This document shows, in pieces, positions 36,897 to 46,257 of a stretch of DNA of 64,000 nt. The first letter of the stretch is position 1; each line of letters opens with the position of its first letter. The DNA comes from Streptomyces sp. NBC_01454. GTDB lineage: Bacteria > Actinomycetota > Actinomycetes > Streptomycetales > Streptomycetaceae. Location: positions 5,146,001 through 5,210,000 of the forward strand of contig NZ_CP109460.1 in the NCBI RefSeq assembly GCF_036227565.1, read 5' to 3'. Below the pieces are notes generated by a model. The model saw only the letters and a program-made list of their open reading frames with translations. It was not told the DNA's origin and did no database searches. Position numbers and translations under genes: made by a program.

Positions 36897-37244
36897 GTGC
36901 TCGCCGATCCGGGCGCGGGTGACCGCGGCCGGCTCGGCGAGGTGCCACCGGCGGGCACGGGAGGGGGAACCCGCCGGCCGGATACGCCCGGACGGCGCCG
37001 GGACGGCCGGTGAAGAGGCGGACGCGGCGGGCGACTCGGCCCGTCCGGCACGCCGGCGGACCACCCGCGGCACCGCGGGCATCGGCACCGTCATGGCGAC
37101 GAGCAGCCCGAGTCCGAGTCCGGCGATGGCGATGACCGCGACCCCGATCCCGGTCTGCGTCTGCGACAGCAGCAGCATCGCGAGGGTGGAGAAAAAGACG
37201 GTGGCCGAACCGTAGGCGAGCTGTGCGGCGGTCGGACGAGGCAT
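36888..37244 (-). CDS. Small two-helix membrane protein
   Basis: 118 residues. Two hydrophobic helices (ATVFFSTLAMLLLSQ and IGVAVIAIAGLGLGLLVAMTV) followed by a basic, Arg/Ala/Pro-rich tail. No recognised domain. ATG 37244 follows GAGGACGG. Convergent overlap of 9 bp with the RDD gene suggests each gene's 3' end is read on both strands. Confidence 0.65.
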   Translation of the reverse strand: MPRPTAAQLAYGSATVFFSTLAMLLLSQTQTGIGVAVIAIAGLGLGLLVAMTVPMPAVPRVVRRRAGRAESPAASASSPAVPAPSGRIRPAGSPSRARRWHLAEPAAVTRARIGEHSR

Positions 37245-37640
37245 GGCGGAATCCGTCCTCGGAGGGTCGGCAGGGGGTAGGTCAAGCACGCGCCAACGAA
37301 GGAGCCTACGGTTCTCCTTGCCCGTGCGGAACGCCAGGTAAGCGTGACCTAACCCACGGTGGTGGAGCACGGGGGCGCACGAAACCGCGCGCTGAGCTTC
37401 GACGCCGTGGCGTCATGCCAGTTGGGAGCGGGGGGCGCATGTCCAGCGGGCATATACGCCCGGCCCCTGCCCGGGTGCGGTGACCTCTCCCACGTACCGC
37501 CGCGCGGTGTCCGATAGCCGCAACTGGCGGACCGAGTAACGTACTTCGCTGTCGTGCTCAAGTCAAGATCTGTCTTTTTCCCCGTACTTCCGGTCGAATG
37601 CCCTCGAACAGTGACCGGTCTAAGGGGAGGACAGCGCCAA
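37245..37640. promoter_or_regulatory. Divergent region small membrane protein / M6 protease, with an iron-box-like sequence
   Basis: 396 bp. At 37334-37352 a 19-mer with AGGT at its left and ACCTAA at its right end matches the actinobacterial DmdR/IdeR iron box at roughly 13 of 19 positions. AAGGAG-N9-CTCCTT around 37300 is a small hairpin. Low-GC patches near 37560 may hold the protease promoter. Confidence 0.35.
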
Positions 37641-40031
37641 GTGAGACAGCAGAGAAGGGTGTTCAGATCGGCCGCCCTGGCCACGGCAATTGCTGCGATC
37701 GGGGCGGCCGCTTTGTCTTCGGGGGTGGCCTCGGCCGACCCGCAGGGTCCGTCGCCCGTCGCCAAGCGCCAGGACCCGGCCCCTGAGCGGACCGTGGACC
37801 ACGACCTCAAGGGCCCGTTCAGCGACCGCCAGACGGCCGAGCGCAAGGAAGCGCTCCAGCAGGTCCTCGCCGGTGACGCCAAGCCGACCGAGCGGGGCGG
37901 TTCCGCGGTCGTCAAGCTCGGCAAGAGCAAGTACGTCGAGCTGGCCCGGAAGAAGACCGACAAGATCTTCACGATCCTGGTGGACTTCGGCGACAAGGTC
38001 GACGACACCACGATGTACGACCCGGACGGCGACGGTCCCAAGCCGCCGGTGAAGAAGTACGGCGGCGACCCCGGCCCGGCACACAACCGGATAGCCCAGC
38101 CGGACCGTGCCAAGGACAACAGCACGGCCTGGCAGAAGGACTTCAACCAGAAGCACTTCCAGGACCTCTACTTCTCCCACGACAAGAAGAAGCAGTCGCT
38201 GGCGAAGTACTACGAGAAGCAGTCCTCGGGCCGCTACTCGGTCAACGGCGAGGTCTCCGACTGGGTCAAGGTCGATTCGAACGAGGCCCGTTACGGCTCC
38301 AACTACTGCGGCCAGCACAACTGCAACAACGTCTGGGACCTGATCCGCGACGGCGTCAACCAGTGGGCCAAGGACCAGAAGGCCAAGGGTCGTACCGACG
38401 CCCAGATCAAGGCCGACCTCGCCAAGTACGACCAGTGGGACCGCTACGACCACGACGGCGACGGCAACTTCAACGAGCCCGACGGCTACATCGACCACTT
38501 CCAGATCGTGCACGCCGGCGAGGACGAGTCCGCCGGTGGCGGCGTCCAGAAGACCGACGCTCTCTGGGCACACCGCTGGTACGCCTACGGCACCGACGCG
38601 GGCAAGACCGGCCCGGGTGCCAACAAGGCGGGTGGCACCCAGATCGGCGACACCGGCATCTGGGTCGGCGACTACACGATGCAGCCGGAGAACGGCGGAC
38701 TCGGCGTCTTCGCCCATGAGTACGGTCACGACCTGGGCCTGCCGGACGAGTACGACACCTCCGGCACCGGCGAATCCTCCGTGGACTTCTGGTCGCTGAT
38801 GTCGGGCGGCTCCTGGCTCGGCACCGGCAAGGACAGCATCGGCAACCTGCCCGGTGACATGAGTGCCTGGGACAAGCTGCAGCTGGGCTGGCTCAACTAC
38901 GGCAAGGCGAAGGCCGCGGCCAAGTCCTCCTACAAGCTGGGCGTCTCCGAGTACAACACCAAGAACAAGCAGGCCGTGGTCGTCACGCTGCCCGCCAAGC
39001 AGGTCAAGACCGAGGTCGTCCAGCCCGCCGAGGGCTCGCACCAGTGGTGGAGCGGCAGGGGCGACGACCTGAAGAACACCCTGACCCGGCAGGTGGACCT
39101 CACCGGTAAGTCCAAGGCGTCCCTGGGCCTCAAGGGCTGGTGGGACATCGAGAAGGACTACGACTACCTCTACGCCGAGGTCTCGACCGACGGCGGCAAC
39201 AACTGGACCGCGCTGGACGGCACCGCGGGCGGCAAGCCCATTTCGCGCGACGGCAGCGACAAGCCCGCCCTGACCGGCACCGTGGCCGCCTACCAGGACC
39301 TGGCCTACCCGCTGGACGCCTACGCGGGCAAGAAGATCGACCTGCGCTTCCGCTACCAGACCGACGGCGGCACCTCCGGTAAGGGCTTCGCGGCCGACAC
39401 CGTCAGCGTGACCGCCGACGGCACGCCGCTTTTCAGTGACAACGCCGAGAGCGGCGACAACGGCTGGACCAGCAAGGGCTTCTCGCGGATCGGGGCCTCG
39501 TTCACCAAGTCCTACCCGCAGTACTACATCGCCGAGAACCGCCAGTACGTGTCGTACGACAAGACCCTCAAGGTCGGTCCGTACAACTTCGGCTGGACCA
39601 CGGCCAAGCCGTCCTGGGTGGAGCACTTCCCCTACCAGAACGGTGTACTGATCTGGCTGTGGGACACCTCGCAGGCGGACAACAACGTCGGCCAGCACCC
39701 CGGCTACGGGCAGATCCTGCCGGTCGACGCGCACCCCAAGGCCGAGCACTGGGCCGACGGCAAGCTGATGCGCAACCGCTTCCAGAGCTACGACTCGACC
39801 TTCACGCGGTTCCCGACCGACGCGCTGACCCTCCACCGGGACGGCAAGGAGGTCAAGATCACCTCGAAGAAGGGCGTCACGCTCTTCGACGACCGGCACG
39901 GCGTCTACTACGACAAGACGAACCCGACCGGTGGCGTGATCGTTCCTGACACCAACACCCGGATCAAGATCCTCAAGGAGGCCCGGGACGGCTCCACGGT
40001 GACGGTCCAGGTGGGCCCCGCCGGTAAGTAG
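37641..40031 (+). CDS. Secreted immune inhibitor A-type metalloprotease (peptidase M6)
   Basis: 796 residues. Signal peptide VRQQRRVFRSAALATAIAAI...ASA then ADP cleavage context, read from GTG 37641 with GGGGAGG 10 bases before it; the upstream open frame lacks a start with similar support. The propeptide runs to about residue 90. The zinc site is HEYGHDLGLPDEYD (HExxHxxGxxxE/D). The C-terminal half contains beta-sandwich/MAM-like regions (YLYAEVSTDGGNNWTAL, IDLRFRYQTDGGTSGKG). Digests proteins outside the cell and is expected to help nutrient scavenging or development. Monocistronic, with its own terminator. Confidence 0.93.
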   Translation: MRQQRRVFRSAALATAIAAIGAAALSSGVASADPQGPSPVAKRQDPAPERTVDHDLKGPFSDRQTAERKEALQQVLAGDAKPTERGGSAVVKLGKSKYVELARKKTDKIFTILVDFGDKVDDTTMYDPDGDGPKPPVKKYGGDPGPAHNRIAQPDRAKDNSTAWQKDFNQKHFQDLYFSHDKKKQSLAKYYEKQSSGRYSVNGEVSDWVKVDSNEARYGSNYCGQHNCNNVWDLIRDGVNQWAKDQKAKGRTDAQIKADLAKYDQWDRYDHDGDGNFNEPDGYIDHFQIVHAGEDESAGGGVQKTDALWAHRWYAYGTDAGKTGPGANKAGGTQIGDTGIWVGDYTMQPENGGLGVFAHEYGHDLGLPDEYDTSGTGESSVDFWSLMSGGSWLGTGKDSIGNLPGDMSAWDKLQLGWLNYGKAKAAAKSSYKLGVSEYNTKNKQAVVVTLPAKQVKTEVVQPAEGSHQWWSGRGDDLKNTLTRQVDLTGKSKASLGLKGWWDIEKDYDYLYAEVSTDGGNNWTALDGTAGGKPISRDGSDKPALTGTVAAYQDLAYPLDAYAGKKIDLRFRYQTDGGTSGKGFAADTVSVTADGTPLFSDNAESGDNGWTSKGFSRIGASFTKSYPQYYIAENRQYVSYDKTLKVGPYNFGWTTAKPSWVEHFPYQNGVLIWLWDTSQADNNVGQHPGYGQILPVDAHPKAEHWADGKLMRNRFQSYDSTFTRFPTDALTLHRDGKEVKITSKKGVTLFDDRHGVYYDKTNPTGGVIVPDTNTRIKILKEARDGSTVTVQVGPAGK

Positions 40032-40058
40032 AAGGTAAAATCGCAGGTCAGAGGCTAT

Positions 40059-40090
40059 TCGGTCGTCGCCCCCTAGCGGGCGGCGGCCGA
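40059..40090 (+). terminator. Terminator after the M6 protease gene
   Basis: 13-bp stem with two G.U pairs (40059-40071 with 40078-40090) and a CCTAGC loop. Confidence 0.7.
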
Positions 40091-40147
40091 TTCGCGTTTA
40101 GATGCGTTCTACAGTTCCTTGTTGACGCGAAGTCTCACGGGGGAGAA

Positions 40148-40522
40148 ATGATCAAGTCCGGTGGCGGTTACATCAGGCTCCCTGGAGGGAGCGTGGTGGT
40201 CGCCCTCTCACTGCCCAGGCCGGCTCACGGCCCGCGGCCCGGCCCGTACGACTGCGGGTGCCGGGTCCGGGTGCTGGTCCATGCGGTGAACCGCCAGCGC
40301 GCCCTGACCAGGCTGCGCAACCTCGGGCTGCGCAGGGTCTACCTGCGCGGCAACACCGAGCCGCCCACACCCGACGAGATCACGGCCGTACTGCACCACC
40401 CGGACGGGGTGGTCTGGCGCGAGACGCCGGAGGACGACACCGAGTCCTGGCATCCGATACGGGCGCTGATGCGACCGCAGATCCCCCCGGCGTCCGCCGC
40501 CGACTACCGGGCCGCGGGGTAG
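40148..40522 (+). CDS. Conserved hypothetical protein
   Basis: 124 residues, ATG 40148 preceded by GGGGGAG. No signal peptide. The central part (RVRVLVHAVNRQRALTRLRNLG plus RRVYLRGNTEPPTPDEI) looks like a small alpha/beta domain; two Cys sit in YDCGCRV. Basic N-terminal and acidic middle. Function unknown. Codon usage matches its neighbours, which supports it as a real gene. Confidence 0.7.
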   Translation: MIKSGGGYIRLPGGSVVVALSLPRPAHGPRPGPYDCGCRVRVLVHAVNRQRALTRLRNLGLRRVYLRGNTEPPTPDEITAVLHHPDGVVWRETPEDDTESWHPIRALMRPQIPPASAADYRAAG

Positions 40523-40583
40523 CGCGCGGGGCCCCGAGGGCACCCGCGGAAGGCCGCGGGCCGGGCATGCGCCGCGAGGGGCG

Positions 40584-41180
40584 TCAGCCGCCGAGGACCA
40601 CCGGTTTCCCGGTCAGCTCGGCGCCCGCCGCGCGCAGCTCCGCCAGCGCCCGCTCGGTGGTGTGCGCGGCCACGCCGGCCGTCAGATCCAGCAGGACATG
40701 GGTGCGCAGCCCGGCCCGGACCGCGTCCAGGGCGGTGGCGCGCACGCAGTGGTCGGTGGCCAGGCCGACCACGTCGACCTCGGTGACGCCGTGGCCGCGC
40801 AGCCAGTCCGCGAGCGGGGTGCCGTTCTCATCCGTGCCCTCGAAGCCGCTGTACGCCCCGGAGTGGGTGCCCTTGTCGAAGACCGCGTCGATGGCCCCGG
40901 AGGCGATCGCCGGGGTGAAGTTGGGGTGGAAGCCGCTGCCCTCGGTGCCGGCCACGCAGTGCACCGGCCAGGAGTGCTCGTAGTCGGGGTGCTCGGAGAA
41001 GTGGTCACCGGGGTCGATGTGGTGATCCCGGGTGGCCACGACGTAGCGGTAGCAGCCGCCGGCCGTCTGGCCGACCAGATCGGTGATGGCCGCCGCGACA
41101 TCCGCGCCCCCCGCCACCGCGAGGCTGCCGCCCTCGCAGAAGTCGTTCTGCACATCAACGACGATCAATGCCCGGTGCAT
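40584..41180 (-). CDS. pncA: Nicotinamidase (isochorismatase-like hydrolase)
   Basis: Deaminates nicotinamide to nicotinate for NAD salvage. 198 residues with the cysteine-hydrolase triad: D9 in IVVDVQNDF, Lys in FDKGTHSGAYSGFEG and the nucleophilic Cys in LATDHCVRATALDA. The metal-site Asp/His (TRDHHIDPGDHF) is present. It lies 160 bp downstream of pncB on the same strand, giving the two-step nicotinamide-to-nicotinate-mononucleotide route in one place. ATG 41180. Confidence 0.93.
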   Translation of the reverse strand: MHRALIVVDVQNDFCEGGSLAVAGGADVAAAITDLVGQTAGGCYRYVVATRDHHIDPGDHFSEHPDYEHSWPVHCVAGTEGSGFHPNFTPAIASGAIDAVFDKGTHSGAYSGFEGTDENGTPLADWLRGHGVTEVDVVGLATDHCVRATALDAVRAGLRTHVLLDLTAGVAAHTTERALAELRAAGAELTGKPVVLGG

Positions 41181-41340
41181 GGTGCGTGCCTTCCGGCTGG
41201 GAATCGGGGGACCGGCCCGGAATGTGGTGCGGTGGTGTGACCGAGGGTAGCCACTGGCGGGGGATTGCGGGAGTGCTTCGGAGCCCGGCGGCCGCGGGGC
41301 GGCGGGCGCGCCGCTGCCCGCGCCGGCCGCCGGGGACGCG

Positions 41341-42669
41341 TCAGACGTATTCGGTGGGCAGCACGGCCTCGCCCCGGGAGAGCTGGGTCGCCGACAGCGG
41401 CAGCCGGTCGCGGGCGGCGATGTGCCGGTCGCGGGCGGCGTCCAGCGGCTCACGCGCCACCACGGTGCCGCCGCTCACCAGCGGCACCAGCAGCTGCCGG
41501 TCGGCCAGCTCCGCCGGGACCGGGCCGGTGCCGATGACCTCGGCCTCGGCGACACCGTCCGCGTCCGGCCGGCGCGCCGCCCACTTGCGGCCGCCGAGCG
41601 AGGTCTTGGCCCCCATCGAGCGCTTGGCGACCGGCCGCAGCGGGGCGCCGGGCGCGTCGCTGTCGGCGCGGGCGACCAGCTTGTAGACCATCGAGCACGT
41701 CGGGTGCCCGCTGCCGGTCACCAGCTGGGTGCCGACGCCGTACGCGTCCACCGGCGCGGCGGCCAGCGAGGCGATGGCGTACTCGTCGAGATCGCTGGTG
41801 ACCACGATCTTGGTCTTGGTGGCGCCCAGCTCGTCCAGCTGCTGGCGCACCCGGTGGGCGATCAGCAGCAGATCACCGGAGTCGATCCGTACGGCACCGA
41901 GGCCGGGCCCGGCCACCTCCACGGCGGTGCGCACCGCCTCGGCGACGTCGAAGGTGTCCACGAGCAGGGTCGTGCCGCTGCCGAGGGTGTCGACCTGGGC
42001 GGTGAAGGCGTCCCGCTCGGTGTCGTGCAGCAGGGTGAAGGCGTGGGCGCTGGTGCCGACGGTGGGGATGTTGTAGCGGAAGCCGGCCGCCAGGTCGGAG
42101 GTGGTGTGGAAGCCGCCGACGTAGGCGGCGCGGGCCGCGGCCACCGCCGCCAGCTCGTGGGTGCGGCGGGCGCCCATCTCCATCAGCGGCCGGTCGCCGG
42201 CCGCCACCGACATCCGGGAGGCGGCCGCGGCCACCGCGGAATCGTGGTTGAGGATCGAGAGGATCACCGTCTCCAGCAGCACCGCCTCGGCGAAGGTGCC
42301 CTCGACCCGCATGACGGGGGAGCCGGGGAAGTAGACCTCGCCTTCCGGATAGCCCCAGATGTCGCCGCGGAAGCGGAAGCCGGCCAGCCAGTCGAGGGTC
42401 GGCTCGTCGAGGATGCCGCGCTCGCGCAGAAAGCCGAGGATCGTCTCGTCGAAGCGGAAGTTCTCCACCGCGTCCAGCACCCGGCCGGTGCCGCCCACCA
42501 CGCCGTAGCGGCGGCCCTCGGGCAGCCGGCGGGTGAAGACCTCGAAGACCGAGCGCCGGTCCGCGGTGCCGGACCGCAACGCGGCCTGCAGCATGGTGAG
42601 TTCGTACTGGTCGGTGAAGAGCGCAGTTGACGGCACGGCCACCGGCAGCCCCAGGTCTGCTGTGTTCAT
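41341..42669 (-). CDS. pncB: Nicotinate phosphoribosyltransferase
   Basis: Makes nicotinate mononucleotide from nicotinate and PRPP in the Preiss-Handler pathway. 442 residues with TDQYELTMLQAAL at the start, FEVFTRRLPEGRRYGVVGG, the region GTSAHAFTLLHDTERDAF around the phosphorylated-His loop, and DSGDLLLIAHRVRQQLDE. ATG 42669. An inverted repeat TCGTCA-ctt-TGACGA sits 24-38 bases upstream of the start and may be an operator. Confidence 0.93.
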   Translation of the reverse strand: MNTADLGLPVAVPSTALFTDQYELTMLQAALRSGTADRRSVFEVFTRRLPEGRRYGVVGGTGRVLDAVENFRFDETILGFLRERGILDEPTLDWLAGFRFRGDIWGYPEGEVYFPGSPVMRVEGTFAEAVLLETVILSILNHDSAVAAAASRMSVAAGDRPLMEMGARRTHELAAVAAARAAYVGGFHTTSDLAAGFRYNIPTVGTSAHAFTLLHDTERDAFTAQVDTLGSGTTLLVDTFDVAEAVRTAVEVAGPGLGAVRIDSGDLLLIAHRVRQQLDELGATKTKIVVTSDLDEYAIASLAAAPVDAYGVGTQLVTGSGHPTCSMVYKLVARADSDAPGAPLRPVAKRSMGAKTSLGGRKWAARRPDADGVAEAEVIGTGPVPAELADRQLLVPLVSGGTVVAREPLDAARDRHIAARDRLPLSATQLSRGEAVLPTEYV

Positions 42670-42692
42670 GGGGATGATGCTACCCCCAATAC

Positions 42693-42707
42693 TCGTCACT
42701 TTGACGA
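42693..42707. promoter_or_regulatory. Inverted repeat upstream of pncB, candidate operator
   Basis: TCGTCA-ctt-TGACGA, a perfect 6+3+6 repeat inside a longer imperfect palindrome. It lies between pncB and clpS starts. NAD-salvage genes are often controlled by NrtR-type repressors; no such gene is in the window, so assignment is only a guess. Confidence 0.5.
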
Positions 42708-42812
42708 TAGTGGGGTGAGGGCCTCCCGGCGGCCCGGCCGGCGGGCGGGCGCGGCTCGCCGACGCGGCCCGCGCGAGGGGCATTTGTGCGTCACAGGTCC
42801 CCGGGTGGCAGC

Positions 42813-43175
42813 ATGGGGCCTGTGAGCGCCCACCCGTCACCCACCATCACGCTCCGGCCGCACCACTGCACCCTCAGTGTCCCGGTCGAGACCGAGCGTC
42901 CCGAGTCGAGCGAGGCTCCCTTCGAGGTCCCCGAGCCCGACGTCCCGTGGGTCACGATCGTCCACAACGACCCCGTGAATCTCATGAGCTATGTCTCCTA
43001 CGTCTTCCAGACGTACTTCGGCTATTCCAAGGACAAGGCGCACCAGTTGATGCTCGACGTCCATCACAAGGGCCGCGCGGTGGTCTCCAGCGGAAGCCGC
43101 GAGGAAATGGAGCGCGACGTGCAGGCCATGCACGGCTTCGGCCTGTGGGCGACCCTCCAGCAGGACCGCCGATGA
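42813..43175 (+). CDS. clpS: ATP-dependent Clp protease adaptor ClpS
   Basis: Delivers N-degron substrates to ClpC/ClpA. 120 residues with the ClpS core [39 protein letters not shown] and [20 protein letters not shown]. The NDPVN segment forms part of the N-degron pocket. A ~45-residue N-terminal tail is variable. ATG 42813 or GTG 42822 are both possible starts. ATGA overlap with the DUF2017 gene, an arrangement usual in actinobacteria. Confidence 0.95.
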   Translation: MGPVSAHPSPTITLRPHHCTLSVPVETERPESSEAPFEVPEPDVPWVTIVHNDPVNLMSYVSYVFQTYFGYSKDKAHQLMLDVHHKGRAVVSSGSREEMERDVQAMHGFGLWATLQQDRR

Positions 43176-43768
43176 CCGGGCAGTTCGCACCGCTGCCCGA
43201 CGGCGGCGCCTCGGTCCCCCTCGACGAGGTCGAGATCTCCATCCTGCGCAGCCTCGCCGTCCAGCTGATGGAGCTGATCGGCCCGGGCGAGGAGACCGGG
43301 GAGCGCGAGGGCGACGACCTGCTGGCGTCGATCTTCAACGACGGCCCCAGCGAGCCGCCCGCCGACCCGGTCCTGGCCCGTCTCTTCCCCGACGCCTACG
43401 GCGGGCCCGACCTCGTCCCCGACGACGACGTCCGCGCGGCCTCCGCCGAATTCCGCCGCTACACCGAGAACGATCTGCGCTCCCGCAAGCGCGAGGACAC
43501 CCTCGCGCTGATCCGCGCGCTGGACACGCTGGCACCGTCCGGCGGCGGGAGCGCGGAGCTGCGGCTCAAGCCCGCGGAGTGCCGGCAGTGGCTGGGGGCC
43601 CTCAACGACCTCAGGCTGGCCATCGGGACGCGGCTTGAAGTGACCGATGAAGAGGACGGCGGTGAGCTGTTGCGGCTGCCGGACAGCGACCCCCGCAAGC
43701 CGATGGTGATGGCATATCTCTGGCTCGGTGGGCTTCAGGAGACTCTGGTCGAGTCACTGATGGGATGA
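43172..43768 (+). CDS. DUF2017 family protein
   Basis: 198 residues, translationally coupled to clpS. An acidic N-terminal half ([22 protein letters not shown]) and a C-terminal part ([42 protein letters not shown]) match the actinobacterial DUF2017 family. The fixed association with clpS suggests a part in the same proteolytic pathway, not demonstrated here. A hairpin terminator follows directly. Confidence 0.88.
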   Translation: MTGQFAPLPDGGASVPLDEVEISILRSLAVQLMELIGPGEETGEREGDDLLASIFNDGPSEPPADPVLARLFPDAYGGPDLVPDDDVRAASAEFRRYTENDLRSRKREDTLALIRALDTLAPSGGGSAELRLKPAECRQWLGALNDLRLAIGTRLEVTDEEDGGELLRLPDSDPRKPMVMAYLWLGGLQETLVESLMG

Positions 43769-43769
43769 A

Positions 43770-43791
43770 AGCCGGGCATATCGCCCCGGCT
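43770..43791 (+). terminator. Terminator after clpS-DUF2017
   Basis: AGCCGGG/CCCGGCT 7-bp stem with an 8-base loop immediately after the stop codon, followed by GTT. Confidence 0.65.
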
Positions 43792-44087
43792 GTTCACACG
43801 GTGTTCGCTCAGCGGATGCTCAAATCCGCATAACGATCCCATTACCGCCGCCAAGCAAGTTGTAGGCACTTACTCGGTTTGGCCCCTTTTTCCCGTGGTG
43901 CTGTTCACGCCATCCCTAGGCGATCTTCGAGGGGGCGTGATAGATGTTCACGACCTGCCGTGAGTGACGCCACCCCTGTCGCTGCGGGAGCGCTTGGCCG
44001 GCCGACCGTCGGCAGCAGGACTCCATCCGGGGGGATCGGGACCCGATCCGGACAGACCGGGTCGGTATGGAGAAAGGCGCACCACAC
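43792..44087 (+). promoter_or_regulatory. Promoter/leader of the amino acid permease gene with a 17-bp palindrome
   Basis: AT-richer stretch up to about 43900, then a leader. A perfect inverted repeat GGATCGGG-a-CCCGATCC lies at 44033-44049, 38 bases before the start codon, a candidate operator or leader hairpin. Confidence 0.5.
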
Positions 44088-45557
44088 ATGACCTCTGTGC
44101 AGGTCGACAAGCAACACGACGGCAACGAGGCAGCTGAGCAGGCCCCCGAAGAGGGCTATCAGCGCGGTCTGGGAAACCGTCAGATCCAGATGATCGCCAT
44201 TGGTGGCGCCATCGGTACCGGTCTCTTCCTCGGAGCCGGTAAGGCGATCTCGATGGCCGGGCCGAGCATCATTCTCGCCTACGCCATCGTCGGTCTGGTC
44301 ATCTTCTTCATCATGCGGGCCCTGGGCGAACTGCTCATGTACCGGCCCGTCTCCGGCTCCTTCTCGGAGTACGCGAGAGAGTTCCTCGGCCCCTTCGTCG
44401 GCTTTGTGACCGGCTGGACGTACTGGCTGTTCTGGGTCGTCACCGGCATTACCGAAGTGACCGCCGCGGCCACCTATGTGCAGTACTGGAACAAGGGCAT
44501 ACCGCAATGGGCGGCTGCGCTGGTCTTCACCGTCGCGCTCTTCGGTATCAACCTGATCTCCGTGAAGATCTTCGGTGAGCTGGAATTCTGGTTCTCGATG
44601 GTCAAGGTCACCGCGATCGTCGGCATGATCCTGATCGGCCTCGGCGTGATCACCCTCGGCTTCTCCAACGCCGGTGACACCGCCTCCTTCACCAACCTGT
44701 GGTCCCACGGCGGCTTCTTCCCCAAGGGCATCGGCGGCACGCTGATGACGCTGCAGATCGTGATGTTCGCCTTCCTCGCCGTCGAACTCGTCGGCGTCAC
44801 CGCGGGCGAGGCGACCAACCCGAAGAAGGTCCTGCCCCAGGCGATCAACACCGTGCCGTGGCGGATCGGCCTCTTCTACATCGGTGCGCTGATCATCATC
44901 CTGTCCGTCGTCAGCTGGACGGTCTTCAAGCCGGGCGTCAGCCCCTTCGTGGAGGCCTTCCAGCAGATCGGCCTGCCGGCCGGTGCGGGCATCGTCAACT
45001 TCGTCGTGCTGACGGCCGCGCTCTCCTCGGCCAACTCCGGCATGTACTCCACCGGCCGGATGCTGCGCGACCTCGCGCTCAACGGCCATGGCCCGAAGTT
45101 CTTCACCAAGCTCAGCAAGAACGGCCTGCCCACCTGGGGCACCGGCGTCTCGGTCGCGATGATGCTGTTCGGCGTCTACATCAACTACCAGTGGCCCGGC
45201 GAGGCGTTCAACTACGTCGTCTCCTTCGCCACCATCTCCGGTATGTGGGCGTGGATCGTCATCCTGGCCTCGCAGCTGCGCTACCGCGCCAAGGCGAACC
45301 GCGGCGAGCTGCCGGAGTCCGAGTTCAAGGCCCCCGGCAGCCCCTACACCTCGATCTTCGCGCTGGCCTTCATCGCCATGGTGATCGTGATGATGGGCGT
45401 CGACCCGGACGCCCGGATCTCGCTCTACGCGGCGCCCGTCTGGGCGCTCATCCTGGGCGTGGGCTACCTGTGCATCAAGCGCCGGGACGCGGCGAACGGC
45501 CTGACGTCCGCCGCGGCGGGCCGGCAGGCCCCCGCCAAGGACGCCAAGGACGCCTAG
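44088..45557 (+). CDS. Amino acid permease (APC superfamily, AAT family)
   Basis: 489 residues, 12 membrane segments. The family signature near the N-terminus reads GLGNRQIQMIAIGGAIGTGL and LFLGAGKAISMAGPS, followed by MRALGELLMYRPVSGSFSEYA. These place it with proton-coupled permeases such as GabP, AroP and ProY. Specificity cannot be read from sequence. ATG 44088 with AGAAAGG upstream; an in-frame ATG 21 bases earlier is less well placed. Ends at a strong terminator; monocistronic. Confidence 0.9.
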   Translation: MTSVQVDKQHDGNEAAEQAPEEGYQRGLGNRQIQMIAIGGAIGTGLFLGAGKAISMAGPSIILAYAIVGLVIFFIMRALGELLMYRPVSGSFSEYAREFLGPFVGFVTGWTYWLFWVVTGITEVTAAATYVQYWNKGIPQWAAALVFTVALFGINLISVKIFGELEFWFSMVKVTAIVGMILIGLGVITLGFSNAGDTASFTNLWSHGGFFPKGIGGTLMTLQIVMFAFLAVELVGVTAGEATNPKKVLPQAINTVPWRIGLFYIGALIIILSVVSWTVFKPGVSPFVEAFQQIGLPAGAGIVNFVVLTAALSSANSGMYSTGRMLRDLALNGHGPKFFTKLSKNGLPTWGTGVSVAMMLFGVYINYQWPGEAFNYVVSFATISGMWAWIVILASQLRYRAKANRGELPESEFKAPGSPYTSIFALAFIAMVIVMMGVDPDARISLYAAPVWALILGVGYLCIKRRDAANGLTSAAAGRQAPAKDAKDA

Positions 45558-45599
45558 CACCCACGCACCACCCCGGGCGCCACTCCTGACGTCCAGCAT

Positions 45600-45640
45600 G
45601 CGGGCCCGTACGTACCAGTTTTCGGTACGTACGGGCCCGC
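45600..45640 (+). terminator. Terminator after the amino acid permease gene
   Basis: Perfect 17-bp stem (45600-45616 with 45624-45640) with the loop AGTTTTC. Confidence 0.85.
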
Positions 45641-45711
45641 TGCGTGCTCGCCCCGTCGCTCACCGCCACCCTCAGCCCAGCGCTCCGCCCGCTCCTCTTA
45701 TCCTTGGCGCC

Positions 45712-46137
45712 ATGCTGACCCTCACCAAGGCCCTCCACGACCAGATCGTCGAGCACTCGCGCCAGGACCACCCCGACGAGGCCTGCGGCGTGGTCGCGGG
45801 CCCGGCCGGCAGCGGCCGCCCCGAGCGGTTCATCCCGATGCTGAACGCCGCCCGCTCGCCCACGTTCTACGAGTTCGACTCGGCCGACCTGCTCAAGCTC
45901 TACCGGGAGATGGACGACCGGGACGAGGAGCCGGTGATCATCTACCACTCGCACACCGCCACCGAGGCCTACCCCTCGCGCACCGACATCTCCTACGCCA
46001 ACGAGCCGGCTGCCCACTATGTCCTGGTATCCACCGCTGACGCCGACGACGCCGGGCCGTTCCAGTTCCGCTCGTTCCGTATCGTCGACGGCACGGTGAC
46101 CGAGGAAGAGGTCGAGGTCGTGGCGGCGTACTCCTGA
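45712..46137 (+). CDS. mec: JAMM/MPN+ metalloprotease Mec
   Basis: 141 residues. The zinc JAMM motif is complete: E23 (HPDEACGVVAG), H79 and H81 (IIYHSHTATEAYPSRTD) and D92. In mycobacteria Mec cleaves cysteine from CysO-Cys, the last step of the O-phosphoserine-dependent cysteine pathway. cysO and cysM follow after a short leader peptide, the same order as in Mycobacterium. Here Mec may also trim the CysO precursor, whose Gly-Gly is not terminal. ATG 45712. Confidence 0.92.
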   Translation: MLTLTKALHDQIVEHSRQDHPDEACGVVAGPAGSGRPERFIPMLNAARSPTFYEFDSADLLKLYREMDDRDEEPVIIYHSHTATEAYPSRTDISYANEPAAHYVLVSTADADDAGPFQFRSFRIVDGTVTEEEVEVVAAYS

Positions 46138-46257
46138 GCGCGTCCCACCTGGCGTACAGCAATCGTCCGCATCATGGGACGTGGTTCCAAAACCCGGACC
46201 GGGAATCGATACGATGACCGCATGGTTGACCCTGACGTGAGCGAAAAGAGGCCGGGC
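46138..46257 (+). promoter_or_regulatory. Probable promoter of the leader peptide-cysO-cysM transcript
   Basis: TACGAT at 46210-46215 is a fair -10 box, with TTCCAA (46185-46190) 19 bases before it. This would start a transcript just upstream of the Cys-rich leader peptide. Confidence 0.4.
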
